Positions 35,075 to 42,812 of a stretch of 64,000 bases of DNA are shown here, one piece after another (position 1 is the first letter of the stretch; every line of letters starts with the position of its first letter). Source of the stretch: DASQFQ01 sp963730115 (GTDB taxonomy: Bacteria > Actinomycetota > Thermoleophilia > Solirubrobacterales > Solirubrobacteraceae); contig CAVSQM010000008.1 in the NCBI GenBank assembly GCA_963730115.1, positions 189,420 to 253,419 of the forward strand, given 5' to 3'. Both the position numbers and the translations under genes were made by a program. Under the pieces are notes generated by a model. That model searched no databases, was not told where the DNA came from, and was given only the letters and a program-made list of their open reading frames with translations.

Positions 35075-35679
35075 GCGGCCACCCTGGCCGCCCGGTGGCG
35101 GCGGGCCTTCTCGACGTTCCCGCACGCCCGCATCGAGCACCAGCGCCGGCGGGCGGCCTGGGAGCGGTCGTAGAAGCGAGCCGAGCAGGTCTCCGAGCCG
35201 CAGATGCGGACCCGCTCCGCCTGGTCGGGCGTGCCGAGCATGTGGGCGGCGTCCAGCGCCACGAGCCCGAGCGCGCGCCGCGGCGAGTCGGCCGGCGGGC
35301 GCTCGCTCAGCTGCGGCACCCCGTCGGGGCCGAGCGCGAGCGTGGGGCGCACGCTGACCAGGACGAGCCAGTCGTCGATCACGCGCAGCGCCGCAGCGTC
35401 GGTCGGCGCGCCGGCCAGCGCTGCGCGCACGCCGGCGTCGATCGCCTCGCGCAGCTCGCGCGCCTCGCGACCCAGCCCGCGCGGCGGGCGCGACGGCTCT
35501 TCGAGCAGCTCGGCGGCGACGAGCCAGGCGACCGCGTCGCGGTCGGTGGGGAGGCACTCGACGTTGCGGCGCCAGCGCTCGCGGCGGGTGTTGACGAGGT
35601 CGAGCGCCGGGCGGCCGCCGAGCCAATACCAGTAGGGCTCGCCGCTCTGGAGCGGGCCATCGGGGACCTCCGGGACCAT
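35071..35679 (-). CDS. CGNR zinc-finger / ABATE-domain regulator
   Basis: This 202-residue protein has an N-terminal ABATE domain (YWYWLGGRPALDLVNTRRER) and a C-terminal zinc finger with CGSETCSARFYD and CSMRACGNVEKARRHR, which contains the name-giving CGNxxK/R pattern (CGNV here). Such proteins are transcription factors of stress or metabolic operons. It lies directly upstream of citrate synthase and may control it. ATG 35679 follows TATCAT by six bases. AACCGGTT (35699-35706), just upstream, is a possible operator half. Confidence 0.85.
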   Translation of the reverse strand: MVPEVPDGPLQSGEPYWYWLGGRPALDLVNTRRERWRRNVECLPTDRDAVAWLVAAELLEEPSRPPRGLGREARELREAIDAGVRAALAGAPTDAAALRVIDDWLVLVSVRPTLALGPDGVPQLSERPPADSPRRALGLVALDAAHMLGTPDQAERVRICGSETCSARFYDRSQAARRRWCSMRACGNVEKARRHRAARVAA

Positions 35680-35781
35680 AACCCGATGATACAGACCGAA
35701 CCGGTTACTCGTGACAGGAAGTGATGACCGGGAACGTGGGATTTTGCCGGGGCGGTCGCGTGCCCTAGGCTGGCGCCGCGG

Positions 35782-37206
35782 ATGGGGGACCTCATGGCAA
35801 TGAGCGTCGGCGAGATCGCGGCCCACGTGCGGGGTGGCGAGTTGAGCGCGCGCGAGGTCGTGACCGACGCTCTAGAGCGGATCGAGGAGCGCGATCCGAA
35901 GCTCAACGCGTTCGTGGAGGTCGATGCCGACGGCGCCCTGGCGGCCGCCGACCGCATCGAGCCGGGCGACGAGCGCCCGTTCGCCGGCGTCCCGATCGCG
36001 ATCAAGGCGAACACCCCGGTCGCGGGCCTGACCATGAACTTCGGCTCCAAGTTCCTCGGCGACCATCGCCCGGGCCACAGCGCGTACCTCGTGCGGCGGT
36101 TGCAGGACGCGGGGTTCGTGATCGTTGGAATCACCAACATGCCGGAATTCGGAATTCTTCCGACCACGGAGCCGCGCCACACGGAGCCGACCCGCAACCC
36201 GTGGGACACCGAGCGCACCCCGGGCGGCTCGTCGGGCGGCGCCGCCGCGGCGGTCGCGGGCGGCATGCTGCCCGTCGCGCACGGCAACGACGGCGGCGGC
36301 TCGCTGCGCATCCCCGCTTCCTGCTGCGGGCTCGTCGGGCTCAAGCCGAGCCGCGGGCGCGTGTCGCGCGGACCCGACCTCGGCGACTCGTTCCTCGCCT
36401 GCGACGGCGTGCTGACCCGCACCGTCGCCGAGACCGCGCAGTGCCTCGACGTGCTCGCCGGCTACGAGGTCGGCGACTCCACGTGGGCGCCGCGGCCCGC
36501 CGAGCCGTACACGCTGTCGGCCCGCCGCGACCCGGGCCGCCTGCGGGTGGCGATGACCGCCCAGAACGCGCTCGAGGCCGACGTCGACCCCGAATGCATG
36601 CGCGGCATGCTCGAGACCGCCGACCTGCTCGCCGCACTCGGGCACGAGATCGAAGAGGCGTCGCCGGCGCTGCCGGGCAAGGACACGCTGCGGCTGTTCA
36701 CCGGCGCGTTCGGGCCGGCGATCGCGCTCCAGATCACCTACGGGGAGCTGCTGGCCGGGCGCCCGCCGGAGGACGACGAGATCGAGCCGCTGTCGCGCAG
36801 CCTGGCCGACATCGCCGCCGGGATGTCGTCGATCGAGTACCTCGCGTGCGTGGCCCAGCTCCAAGCGCTGGCGCGCGGCGTCGTCGCGTTCTTCGCCGAG
36901 TACGACGTGCTGCTGACGCCCGCCCTGGCCGAGCGCCCGCTGCCGATCGGCGAGTGCAACGGCATCGGCGAGGACCCGCTGGCCGACTTCGCCCGCTCGG
37001 GCCAGTTCACGCCCTTCACGGCGCTGTTCAACGTCACCGGGCAGCCGGCGATCTCGGTCCCGGCCGGCTTCGGGGAGGACGGCCTCCCCACCAACGCGCA
37101 CCTCGTCGGCAAGCCGCTGGGCGAGGACACGCTGCTGCAGCTCGCTTCGCAGCTCGAGGCCGCGCGGCCGGCCGCCGCGACGCGGCCGATGCCGGCCGTC
37201 GACTAG
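35782..37206 (+). CDS. Amidase (amidase-signature family), second copy
   Basis: This 474-residue enzyme carries the Lys of GVPIAIKANTP near residue 75, the serine pair region TPGGSSGGAAAAVAGG near 150 and the nucleophile segment GNDGGGSLRIPASCCG near 175. It resembles short-chain aliphatic or 6-aminohexanoate-type amidases but the substrate is unknown. ATG 35782 is ten bases after TAGGCT; ATG 35794 is also possible. A TTGCCG box lies 16 bases before TAGGCT. The stop TAG is followed directly by the double-hairpin repeat. Confidence 0.9.
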   Translation: MGDLMAMSVGEIAAHVRGGELSAREVVTDALERIEERDPKLNAFVEVDADGALAAADRIEPGDERPFAGVPIAIKANTPVAGLTMNFGSKFLGDHRPGHSAYLVRRLQDAGFVIVGITNMPEFGILPTTEPRHTEPTRNPWDTERTPGGSSGGAAAAVAGGMLPVAHGNDGGGSLRIPASCCGLVGLKPSRGRVSRGPDLGDSFLACDGVLTRTVAETAQCLDVLAGYEVGDSTWAPRPAEPYTLSARRDPGRLRVAMTAQNALEADVDPECMRGMLETADLLAALGHEIEEASPALPGKDTLRLFTGAFGPAIALQITYGELLAGRPPEDDEIEPLSRSLADIAAGMSSIEYLACVAQLQALARGVVAFFAEYDVLLTPALAERPLPIGECNGIGEDPLADFARSGQFTPFTALFNVTGQPAISVPAGFGEDGLPTNAHLVGKPLGEDTLLQLASQLEAARPAAATRPMPAVD

Positions 37207-37207
37207 G

Positions 37208-37270
37208 GGGAACACCGGCCCAGGGGGCCAGGTTCCCTTAGCGGGTATTCGCCCTGAGGGCGAAACCCGC
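37208..37270. repeat. Double-hairpin repeat, copy 2; likely terminator, partly coding
   Basis: Hairpin 1 pairs GGGAAC with GTTCCC and CCGGCC with GGCCAG (one mismatch) around CAGGG (37208-37237). Hairpin 2 pairs GCGGGT with ACCCGC and TTCGCC with GGCGAA around CTGAG (37241-37270). The layout is the same as copy 1 at 15719. It begins one base after the amidase TAG. Hairpin 2 also encodes the last residues (AGFALRANTR) of the convergent gene. Confidence 0.8.
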
Positions 37271-38158
37271 GGGTGGGTTGAGTCCGAGCACCGCGGGCAG
37301 CGGGCGCGGGTGGACGCCGAGCGCCTCGGCGTCGGCGGTGCCGCGCGAGCTGCGCATCGTCACGCCGAGCAGCTCCGCCTCCTCCCAGGTCGCGATCGCG
37401 GTCGGGCCGGCGAGCGCCTCGTAGCCGCGGAGGACGGGCCGCAGGACCTGCGCGGGGACGGGTACGAGGCGGCGCCGGCGCTGGGCCGCGCGCAGCGCGA
37501 GCTCGGCGATCTCGCGGTGCGAGAGCAGATCGGGGCCGGCGAGCTCGTAGCGCCGGTGCGGCGCGTCGACCGGCGGCTGGTCGAGCGCGGCGAGCACGCA
37601 GTCCGCGACGTCGTCGGCCCAGATCGGCTGGGTGCGCGCGCGGCCGCGGCCGGCCAGCGGGACGGCGGGTAGCCATGCGAGGTGCTCGAGCCGCGACAGG
37701 CGGCGGTCGCCGGGCGAGTAGACGAGCGACGGCGCGAACGTCGTCGTGCGGAGGTCGGCGGCCTCGACGGCCTGCTCGGCGATCGCTTTCGCCCGGTGCA
37801 GGCGGCTGCGGTGCGACGGCGAGGCGCCGAGCGCGGAGAAGAAGATGAAGTGGTCGACGCCGGCCTGCTCGGCCGCCCGCAGCAGCCGCCAGGTGGCAAG
37901 CCCGGCCAGCTCCTCGATCGTGGCGTGCGGCTGGTCGCGCGGTGAGGCCGCGAGGTGGACGACGGTGCGGGCGCCGCGCAGCGCCTGGCGGTGGGCGCGG
38001 GGGTCGGTCAGGTCGCCGATCGTGATCTGGACGCGGACGCGCTCGGGGCCCAGGCGGCGCGGATCGCGCACCAGGCAGCGCACCGGTTCACCGCGCGCGG
38101 TGAGGCGCCGCAGGAGGGCCGAGCCGACGAGCCCGGTGGCACCGGTGAGGAGAAGCAC
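37238..38158 (-). CDS. NAD(P)-binding NmrA/SDR-like epimerase
   Basis: This 306-residue protein has a Rossmann N-terminus, VLLLTGATGLVGSALLRRL, with the GxxGxxG motif at residues 6-12. It resembles NmrA/complex-I-assembly-type atypical short-chain dehydrogenases, with HLAASP and FIFFSALGA segments but no clear Tyr-x3-Lys. It may bind nucleotide and act as a redox sensor. GTG 38158 is chosen; ATG 38185 would overlap the divergent ferredoxin gene. Its final ten residues come from the double-hairpin repeat, so the natural C-terminus may once have been shorter. Confidence 0.82.
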   Translation of the reverse strand: MLLLTGATGLVGSALLRRLTARGEPVRCLVRDPRRLGPERVRVQITIGDLTDPRAHRQALRGARTVVHLAASPRDQPHATIEELAGLATWRLLRAAEQAGVDHFIFFSALGASPSHRSRLHRAKAIAEQAVEAADLRTTTFAPSLVYSPGDRRLSRLEHLAWLPAVPLAGRGRARTQPIWADDVADCVLAALDQPPVDAPHRRYELAGPDLLSHREIAELALRAAQRRRRLVPVPAQVLRPVLRGYEALAGPTAIATWEEAELLGVTMRSSRGTADAEALGVHPRPLPAVLGLNPPAGFALRANTR

Positions 38159-38164
38159 GGTGGC

Positions 38165-38170
38165 TATGAT
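38165..38170 (+). promoter_or_regulatory. -10-like TATGAT before the ferredoxin gene
   Basis: TATGAT lies eight bases before ATG 38179. On the opposite strand CATCAT lies seven bases before GTG 38158, so the two start sites are served by overlapping sequence. Confidence 0.45.
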
Positions 38171-38178
38171 GCCGCGCA

Positions 38179-38442
38179 ATGGCATACGTCATCGCCGAGC
38201 CCTGCATCGGGACCAAGGACAACTCCTGCGTGGAGGTCTGCCCGGTCGACTGCATCCACCCGACGCCCGACGAGCCCGACTACGACAAGGTCGAGATGCT
38301 CTACATCGACCCGGAAGAGTGCATCGACTGCGACGCCTGCGTGGAGGCCTGCCCGGTCGACGCCTGCTTCGCCGAGGATCAGCTGCCCGACGAGTGGTCG
38401 AACTTCGCAGGCATCAACGCGCAGTACTACGCGGGCAAGTAG
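38179..38442 (+). CDS. fdxA: Ferredoxin, 7Fe/bacterial type (3Fe-4S plus 4Fe-4S)
   Basis: This 87-residue ferredoxin has nine cysteines at 9, 17, 21, 25, 48, 51, 54, 58 and 63. The first group (C-x7-C-x3-CPVDC) is the pattern of a 3Fe-4S site and the second (C-x2-C-x2-C-x3-CP) that of a 4Fe-4S site, as in FdxA/ferredoxin I. It carries electrons in the cytosol; partners are not visible here. It is probably leaderless. It is divergent from the NAD(P)-binding protein and ten codons of spacing follow before the membrane gene. Confidence 0.92.
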   Translation: MAYVIAEPCIGTKDNSCVEVCPVDCIHPTPDEPDYDKVEMLYIDPEECIDCDACVEACPVDACFAEDQLPDEWSNFAGINAQYYAGK

Positions 38443-38463
38443 CGCCCGCGCTAGCCTCCGGGC

Positions 38464-38901
38464 GTGGCCCCGACGCTGGCCTCGATCGATCTCCTTCTCC
38501 TCATCCTGGTCGCGCTGAGCATCGCGCTCCTCGACACGCCGGTGCCGCGCGGGTGGTCGTTCGCGGCCGTCGGGCTGCTCGTGGTGCAGGCGTTCGCCGT
38601 GCACGAGATGGAGCTGCAGCCGTTCGAGCCGGGCGCGCCGCGCTCCGACGCGATCGTCCACACGACGGCCGAGGCGGTCGCGGTGCTGGCCGTGCCGGCG
38701 CTGACCGCGGCGCTCCTGACCGTGATCTTCTTCCACTGCGCCCGCGCGTACGCGCGGGCGAAGCGCCGCCTCGAGGCGGCGCTGGAGGCTCAGGCCATCG
38801 GCAAGGACATGCCGACCGGCTGGGGCGCCGCGGGCGGCGCCGGGTCGTGCATGACCGGCAGCTCGACGGGCGAAAGCGCCACGAGGCCGCGGGCGGCCTG
38901 A
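38464..38901 (+). CDS. Small membrane protein of unknown function
   Basis: This 145-residue protein has two N-terminal helices (IDLLLLILVALSIALL, FAAVGLLVVQAFAV) and a third (AVAVLAVPALTAALLTVIFF), then a basic helix (RAYARAKRRLEAALEA). No family is recognised. GTG 38464 lies six bases after TAGCCT. Its last 112 bases overlap the convergent mrp gene, so the final 35 or so residues (from about AIGKDMPTGW) may not be natural, or a small indel may have lengthened the frame. Confidence 0.55.
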   Translation: MAPTLASIDLLLLILVALSIALLDTPVPRGWSFAAVGLLVVQAFAVHEMELQPFEPGAPRSDAIVHTTAEAVAVLAVPALTAALLTVIFFHCARAYARAKRRLEAALEAQAIGKDMPTGWGAAGGAGSCMTGSSTGESATRPRAA

Positions 38902-39929
38902 CGCACGCCCTGGGCGGCGGGGTCGTCCGGGTCGGCGAACACGAGCGGGGTGCCCTCGTCGGACTGCTCGCGCAGCGCCATGGTGAGCGGCACGGTGCCG
39001 AGCAGGGGCACGCCGAGCTCGTCGGCGAGCCGGCCGCCGCCGCCCTCGCCGAAGATCGCGAAGCGCTCGCCGGAGGGCGTGGTGAAGCCCGACATGTTCT
39101 CGATCACGCCCGCGATCTCGAGCTTGACCTTGTCGGCCATCTCGGCGGAGCGGCGCGCGACCTTCTGCGCGGCGTCCTGCGGGGTGGTGACGATCACGAA
39201 TTGCGCCTGCGGCAGCAGCTGGGCGAGCGTCATCGAGACGTCGCCGGTGCCGGGCGGGAGGTCGATCAGGAGGTAGTCGAGCTCGCCCCAGGCGACGTCC
39301 TCGAGGAACTGGGTGAGCGCCTTGTGGAGCATCGGGCCGCGCCAGACGACGGCCTCGTCCTCCTTCACGAAGAAGCCGATCGACATGACCTTCAGGCCGT
39401 GGGCGTCCATCGGGATGATCTTGCGCTCGCCGTTGACGCGCGGCTTGTCGGAGCCGAGGCCGAGCATGCGCGGGATCGAGTAGCCCCAGACGTCGGCGTC
39501 GAGCACGCCGACGCGCTTGCCCTCGGCGTGCAGCGCCGCGGCGAGGTTGACGGTGAGCGAGGACTTGCCGACGCCGCCCTTGCCGGAGCCGATGCAGATG
39601 ACGTTCTGCACGGCGGCGAGTGAGCCCTCGGGCAGCCCGCCCATGCGGCCGAGCTTGCGCTGGAGCACGCCCTTCTCCTGGTCGGAGAGGACGTCGAAGC
39701 CGACGTTGCAGTGGACGACGCCTTCGACGCCGGTCACGGCCTTGACCACGGAGGTCTGGAAGTGGTTCTTGATCGGACAGCCGGGCGTGGTCAGCGAGAC
39801 GGTGACGTCGACGACGCCGCCGTCCTTGATCTCGATCGACCTGACCATCTCGAGGTCGACGATGTCACGCCGCAGCTCGGGGTCGATGACGGCCTTGAGC
39901 GCTTCGCGGATCTGGGACTCGGTCGGCAT
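38790..39929 (-). CDS. mrp: Mrp/Nbp35-family iron-sulfur carrier P-loop ATPase
   Basis: This 379-residue protein has an N-terminal MIP18/DUF59 domain (residues 1-80, PELRRDIVDLEMV and TTPGCPIKNHF) fused to a deviant-Walker ATPase: GSGKGGVGKSSLTVNLA near 115 and DLPPGTGDVSMTL. It is the usual Mrp/ApbC layout for Fe-S cluster transfer. The C-terminal CxxC found in many ApbC/Nbp35 proteins is absent: ENMSGFTTPSGERF has no cysteine there, as in other actinobacterial Mrp. ATG 39929 follows TATCCT by seven bases. The ferredoxin gene nearby fits an Fe-S theme. Confidence 0.9.
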   Translation of the reverse strand: MPTESQIREALKAVIDPELRRDIVDLEMVRSIEIKDGGVVDVTVSLTTPGCPIKNHFQTSVVKAVTGVEGVVHCNVGFDVLSDQEKGVLQRKLGRMGGLPEGSLAAVQNVICIGSGKGGVGKSSLTVNLAAALHAEGKRVGVLDADVWGYSIPRMLGLGSDKPRVNGERKIIPMDAHGLKVMSIGFFVKEDEAVVWRGPMLHKALTQFLEDVAWGELDYLLIDLPPGTGDVSMTLAQLLPQAQFVIVTTPQDAAQKVARRSAEMADKVKLEIAGVIENMSGFTTPSGERFAIFGEGGGGRLADELGVPLLGTVPLTMALREQSDEGTPLVFADPDDPAAQGVRQAARGLVALSPVELPVMHDPAPPAAPQPVGMSLPMA

Positions 39930-39936
39930 GGCTCCA

Positions 39937-39942
39937 AGGATA
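39937..39942 (-). promoter_or_regulatory. -10-like TATCCT before mrp
   Basis: On the minus strand TATCCT (39942 to 39937) is followed by seven bases and the mrp ATG. This is consistent with a leaderless transcript. Confidence 0.4.
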
Positions 39943-39965
39943 GGACGGTGGGCTTAAAGACCGAC

Positions 39966-40044
39966 GGGGCGCCCTGACTGCTGGCGCCCCGACGGTTGAG
40001 GGAGGAGAGGTACTGCTCTGCCAGGCGAGATATGAGGCCTGGCA
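39966..40044 (-). terminator. Two hairpins downstream of the histone-like gene
   Basis: GGGGCGCC (39966-39973) pairs with GGCGCCCC (39983-39990) around nine bases. TGCCAGGC (40019-40026) pairs with GCCTGGCA (40037-40044) around ten. Both are perfect eight-base-pair stems downstream of the minus-strand gene at 40099 and upstream of mrp, so tandem termination is likely. No long T tract follows. Confidence 0.55.
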
Positions 40045-40098
40045 GCCCGACCCGAGCTCCGACCCTCTCCAGCGGCCGGCTCGGGGGAAGTCGGTTCC

Positions 40099-40698
40099 CT
40101 ACGCCAGCTGCTTCTGGACGTTGGTGATGACGCGCTCGCCGGCGGCCACGCCCGTCTGGATCGCGTCCTCGACGCGGTTCGACACGGTCGCGACCTGCTT
40201 GGTCACGACGTTGTCGCGCTTGTTGGCCTCACGCTCGACGGCGTTGGTCTCGCGCTCGAAGCGGCGCTCACCGCGACGGATCAGGCGCTCGGCGCGGGTG
40301 CGCACCTTGCGGGTCTCCGTGTGGCCGCGACGCTCGAGGCGGCGCAGGGTCACGCCGCGACGGCTCGTGAGCGTCTCGGCGACGTCGGTGGCGGCGCCGC
40401 TGACGCGGTCACGCGCCTCCAGGACGGCGCCGACGTAGATCAGGCCGGCGCGCTCGGCGACGTTGCGGCCCTGCTTCGCCGTCGTCTTGGCGGCGGTGGC
40501 GTTGGCCTTGGCGGCCTCGCGAGTCTTGTTCTGCGCAGTGGTGCGCGTGCGACGACCGGTGGTCTTCGACGGCGACTTGGCGGCCGTCGAGCGGGTGGTC
40601 GAACGCGTGTTGCGCTTGCGGGTCGCAGCAGCCTTCTTGGCAGCGGCGCTGCGCTTCGCAGCAGGAGTGTTGGTGGTGGTGCCGGTGGTGGTGGCCAT
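40099..40698 (-). CDS. Basic histone H1-like / nucleoid-associated-type protein
   Basis: This 199-residue protein has a low-complexity first third of Thr, Ala, Lys and Arg (AAKRSAAAKKAAATRKRNTR and similar), like the tails of bacterial H1-like proteins. A more ordered helical part follows with many Arg/Glu (RRGHTETRKVRTRAERLIRRGERRFERE) and could form coiled coil. DNA binding is likely by charge; a phasin- or HBHA-like role cannot be excluded. It has a strong AT-rich promoter, a long leader and two hairpins after it, so it may be highly expressed. Confidence 0.65.
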   Translation of the reverse strand: MATTTGTTTNTPAAKRSAAAKKAAATRKRNTRSTTRSTAAKSPSKTTGRRTRTTAQNKTREAAKANATAAKTTAKQGRNVAERAGLIYVGAVLEARDRVSGAATDVAETLTSRRGVTLRRLERRGHTETRKVRTRAERLIRRGERRFERETNAVEREANKRDNVVTKQVATVSNRVEDAIQTGVAAGERVITNVQKQLA

Positions 40699-40759
40699 GT
40701 TGGGTCTCAGCCCCTCTTCGTTGCTCGTAACGATATTAGTTCTAAGTCTGTTAGCCAGA

Positions 40760-40787
40760 AGTATACCAGCGAACACATGTTTGTAAA
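40760..40787 (-). promoter_or_regulatory. Strong promoter of the histone-like gene
   Basis: On the minus strand TTTACA (40787 to 40782), 16 bases, TATACT (40765 to 40760) match the consensus well within an AT-rich island. The start codon is about 60 bases downstream, so this mRNA has a real leader, unlike many neighbours. Confidence 0.75.
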
Positions 40788-40803
40788 CCCCTGAAGAGCG
40801 CTC

Positions 40804-40861
40804 GTTACATCGTGGTCACGATTTGGCCGCACAGCGCGCAAATCGCGCCATGACTTTGTAA
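40804..40861. promoter_or_regulatory. Palindrome cluster upstream of the histone-like gene
   Basis: ATCGTG-GT-CACGAT (40809-40822) is a perfect 14-base palindrome, flanked by GTTACA (40804-40809) and TGTAAC (40856-40861). It lies upstream of the promoter at 40787 and after the stop of the zincin gene. It could be a regulator site; nothing identifies which. Confidence 0.4.
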
Positions 40862-40878
40862 CAAGGAGAACGTGTGTT

Positions 40879-41913
40879 CTACGCGGCGCGCGCAGGGCCC
40901 GTACGGGCCACCCAGCCGTGCGGATCGTCGAGCTCGGCCAAGGTCGGCATCTGCGCCGGCTCCTGCCAGACGCGGTTCAGCGTGGCGATCCCGCCCACCT
41001 CCGTCACGGCGTCGCAGAACTTCTTGCCCTGCTCGTACTGGCGGAGCTTGAGGTCCATCCCGATCAGCTTCTCGAAGATCCGCATCAGGCCCGTGCGGTC
41101 GTGGCGGCGGCGGTCCATCGCGCCGCGGAGCTGCGGCAGGTTCGGGAGGATGTCGGCGCCGACCGCGTCCATCACGTGCTCGGCGTAGCCCTCGAGCACG
41201 GCCATGAACGCCTGCATCGCGTCGAGCGCGGCCTTGCGCTCCGGGCCGACGACCAGGGTCGCGATGTCGCCGTCGCGGATCTTGTCGACGAGGCCGCGGA
41301 AGTCGGACGAGTCCGGCACCTTGAGCAGGCGCGTCGGGTCGACATCGAGGCCGCCCAGCAGCTCGCGCACGACGGTCGCGATGTGCGGCCGGAGCCACGG
41401 CACGCCGCCGAACTGGAGCGCGTGCGTGACCTCGTGGAGCGCGACCCAGCGCAGCAGCTCGTCGCTGTCCGCCTCGAGGTTGACCGCGGCCTGGGCGAGG
41501 TTGGGCGACACGAAGAGCAGGCGCGCGGGCGTCTCGGGCTCGAGGATCGGGAACTCGTACTGGCCGAGCACGCGCTGGCCGAGCATCCCCGACACCGCGC
41601 CGACCTCGACGGCCAGCAGCGCCCCACTCGCCGCGCCGACCACGCCGGACAGCGGACCCGCGCCCTGCCCCAGCTTCGCCGCGACCGGATCGAGCACGGT
41701 CTTCAGAGACGTCAGGTTGGCCTGGATCCAGAGCGAGCGGTCCAGCGGCTCGGCGTGCGGCAGCGCGTCGGCGCGCAGGCCGGTGTAGGAGGACACGAGC
41801 GCCGCGGCCTCCTCGGCCGGCCCGGCGACATGCTCGAACGAGGTCGACTCGGGCGCCGGCTTCAGCCCGGCGATGCCCTCGGCGACGGTGGTGGCGAGCT
41901 TCCAATCGATCAC
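40879..41913 (-). CDS. Zincin-like metalloprotease/hydrolase (DUF2342-type)
   Basis: This 344-residue protein carries HEVTHALQF near residue 167, an HExxH zinc motif. It has the overall pattern of the actinobacterial zinc-dependent metalloprotease family once called coenzyme F420 biosynthesis-associated proteins: VIDWKLATTVAEGI at the start and LEGYAEHVMDAVG downstream, with Glu and His as further ligands. It has no signal peptide, so it is cytosolic. GTG 41913 is the start. It follows the inositol-phosphatase-like gene 23 bases after its stop and may share its transcript. Confidence 0.82.
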   Translation of the reverse strand: MIDWKLATTVAEGIAGLKPAPESTSFEHVAGPAEEAAALVSSYTGLRADALPHAEPLDRSLWIQANLTSLKTVLDPVAAKLGQGAGPLSGVVGAASGALLAVEVGAVSGMLGQRVLGQYEFPILEPETPARLLFVSPNLAQAAVNLEADSDELLRWVALHEVTHALQFGGVPWLRPHIATVVRELLGGLDVDPTRLLKVPDSSDFRGLVDKIRDGDIATLVVGPERKAALDAMQAFMAVLEGYAEHVMDAVGADILPNLPQLRGAMDRRRHDRTGLMRIFEKLIGMDLKLRQYEQGKKFCDAVTEVGGIATLNRVWQEPAQMPTLAELDDPHGWVARTGPARAA

Positions 41914-41936
41914 GGCATCGATGGTGGCAGGCCCGC

Positions 41937-42794
41937 CTAAAGGGTTCCCTGGGGCGGGATCCTCGCCAGCTGTTCCAGCGTTGCCTCCGTCCGCGCCGCG
42001 ACGATCGGCGAGTGCGGCGGGATGTCGAGCGGGGCGCCGAGGGGCTCGTCGCACCACGGGAAGGCCACGAACCCGCCCGCTTCGCGCACGATCAGCTGCG
42101 CGGCGGCGACGTCGACCGCGCGGCAGCGGCGCAGCGACACCATCCCGTCGAGCCGCGCCGCCGCGACCTGGCAGACCGTGGAGGCCATCGTCCCGAGCGC
42201 GCGCAGCCGATATGCCTGCTCCGCCAGCGCCTCGGCCGCCTCGCGCACCCAGCGCGGGTCGGCGGACTCGATGCCGAGCAGCTCGAGCCGGCCGTCGCCG
42301 CCGCGGCGCTCGCCGGCCCCCGGATCGAGGCGGCGCCGGTTGAGCCAGGCGCCCTTGTCGCGGCGGGCGATCCACTCCTCCGCCGGCCCGAAGTCGTAGA
42401 CGTAGCCGAAGAAGACGTCGGCCATCGTCGGGCCGTTCGAGACCGCGATCGAGATCGAGTGGTGCGGCAGCCCGCGCTTGGCGTTGACCGAGCCGTCGAT
42501 CGGGTCGACGACCACGAGCGTGTCCGGGTCGCCGAAGTCGACGGTCCCGCGCTCCTCGCTGACCGCGGTGAAGCGCAGGCCCTCGTGGTGGAGCGCCTCG
42601 AGCTCCTGGAAGACGGCCTCCTCGGCGTCGGCGTCGATCACCAGGGTGCGGTCGCCGCCCTCTCCGCGCGTGCCGACCTCCAGCACCCGCTGCGCGGTGC
42701 TCGGGTTGTCGGCGAGGATCCCGCGCAGTGCGTCCGTCGCCCGGCGACACAGCTCCAGCCAGTCCGTGTCCTGCACGCGATCCGAGACCCCCAC
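41937..42794 (-). CDS. Inositol-monophosphatase-like phosphatase
   Basis: This 285-residue enzyme has the two family signatures: VVDPIDGSVNAKRG near residue 95, with metal-binding Asp residues, and RAVDVAAAQLIVREAGG near 220. It dephosphorylates inositol phosphate, fructose bisphosphate, PAP or a similar substrate using magnesium; which one cannot be told. GTG 42794 is chosen because TAGGAT lies seven bases upstream on the minus strand. GTG 42776 is an alternative. It shares a very short intergenic region with the divergent helicase gene. Confidence 0.88.
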   Translation of the reverse strand: MGVSDRVQDTDWLELCRRATDALRGILADNPSTAQRVLEVGTRGEGGDRTLVIDADAEEAVFQELEALHHEGLRFTAVSEERGTVDFGDPDTLVVVDPIDGSVNAKRGLPHHSISIAVSNGPTMADVFFGYVYDFGPAEEWIARRDKGAWLNRRRLDPGAGERRGGDGRLELLGIESADPRWVREAAEALAEQAYRLRALGTMASTVCQVAAARLDGMVSLRRCRAVDVAAAQLIVREAGGFVAFPWCDEPLGAPLDIPPHSPIVAARTEATLEQLARIPPQGTL

Positions 42795-42800
42795 CGGGCC

Positions 42801-42807
42801 TATCCTA
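42801..42807. promoter_or_regulatory. Bidirectional promoter with overlapping -10 elements
   Basis: TATCCTA reads TATCCT on the plus strand (42801-42806), six bases before GTG 42813. On the minus strand it reads TAGGAT (42807-42802), seven bases before GTG 42794. One seven-base sequence thus supplies the -10 for both divergent genes. Confidence 0.6.
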
Positions 42808-42812
42808 CGGTG

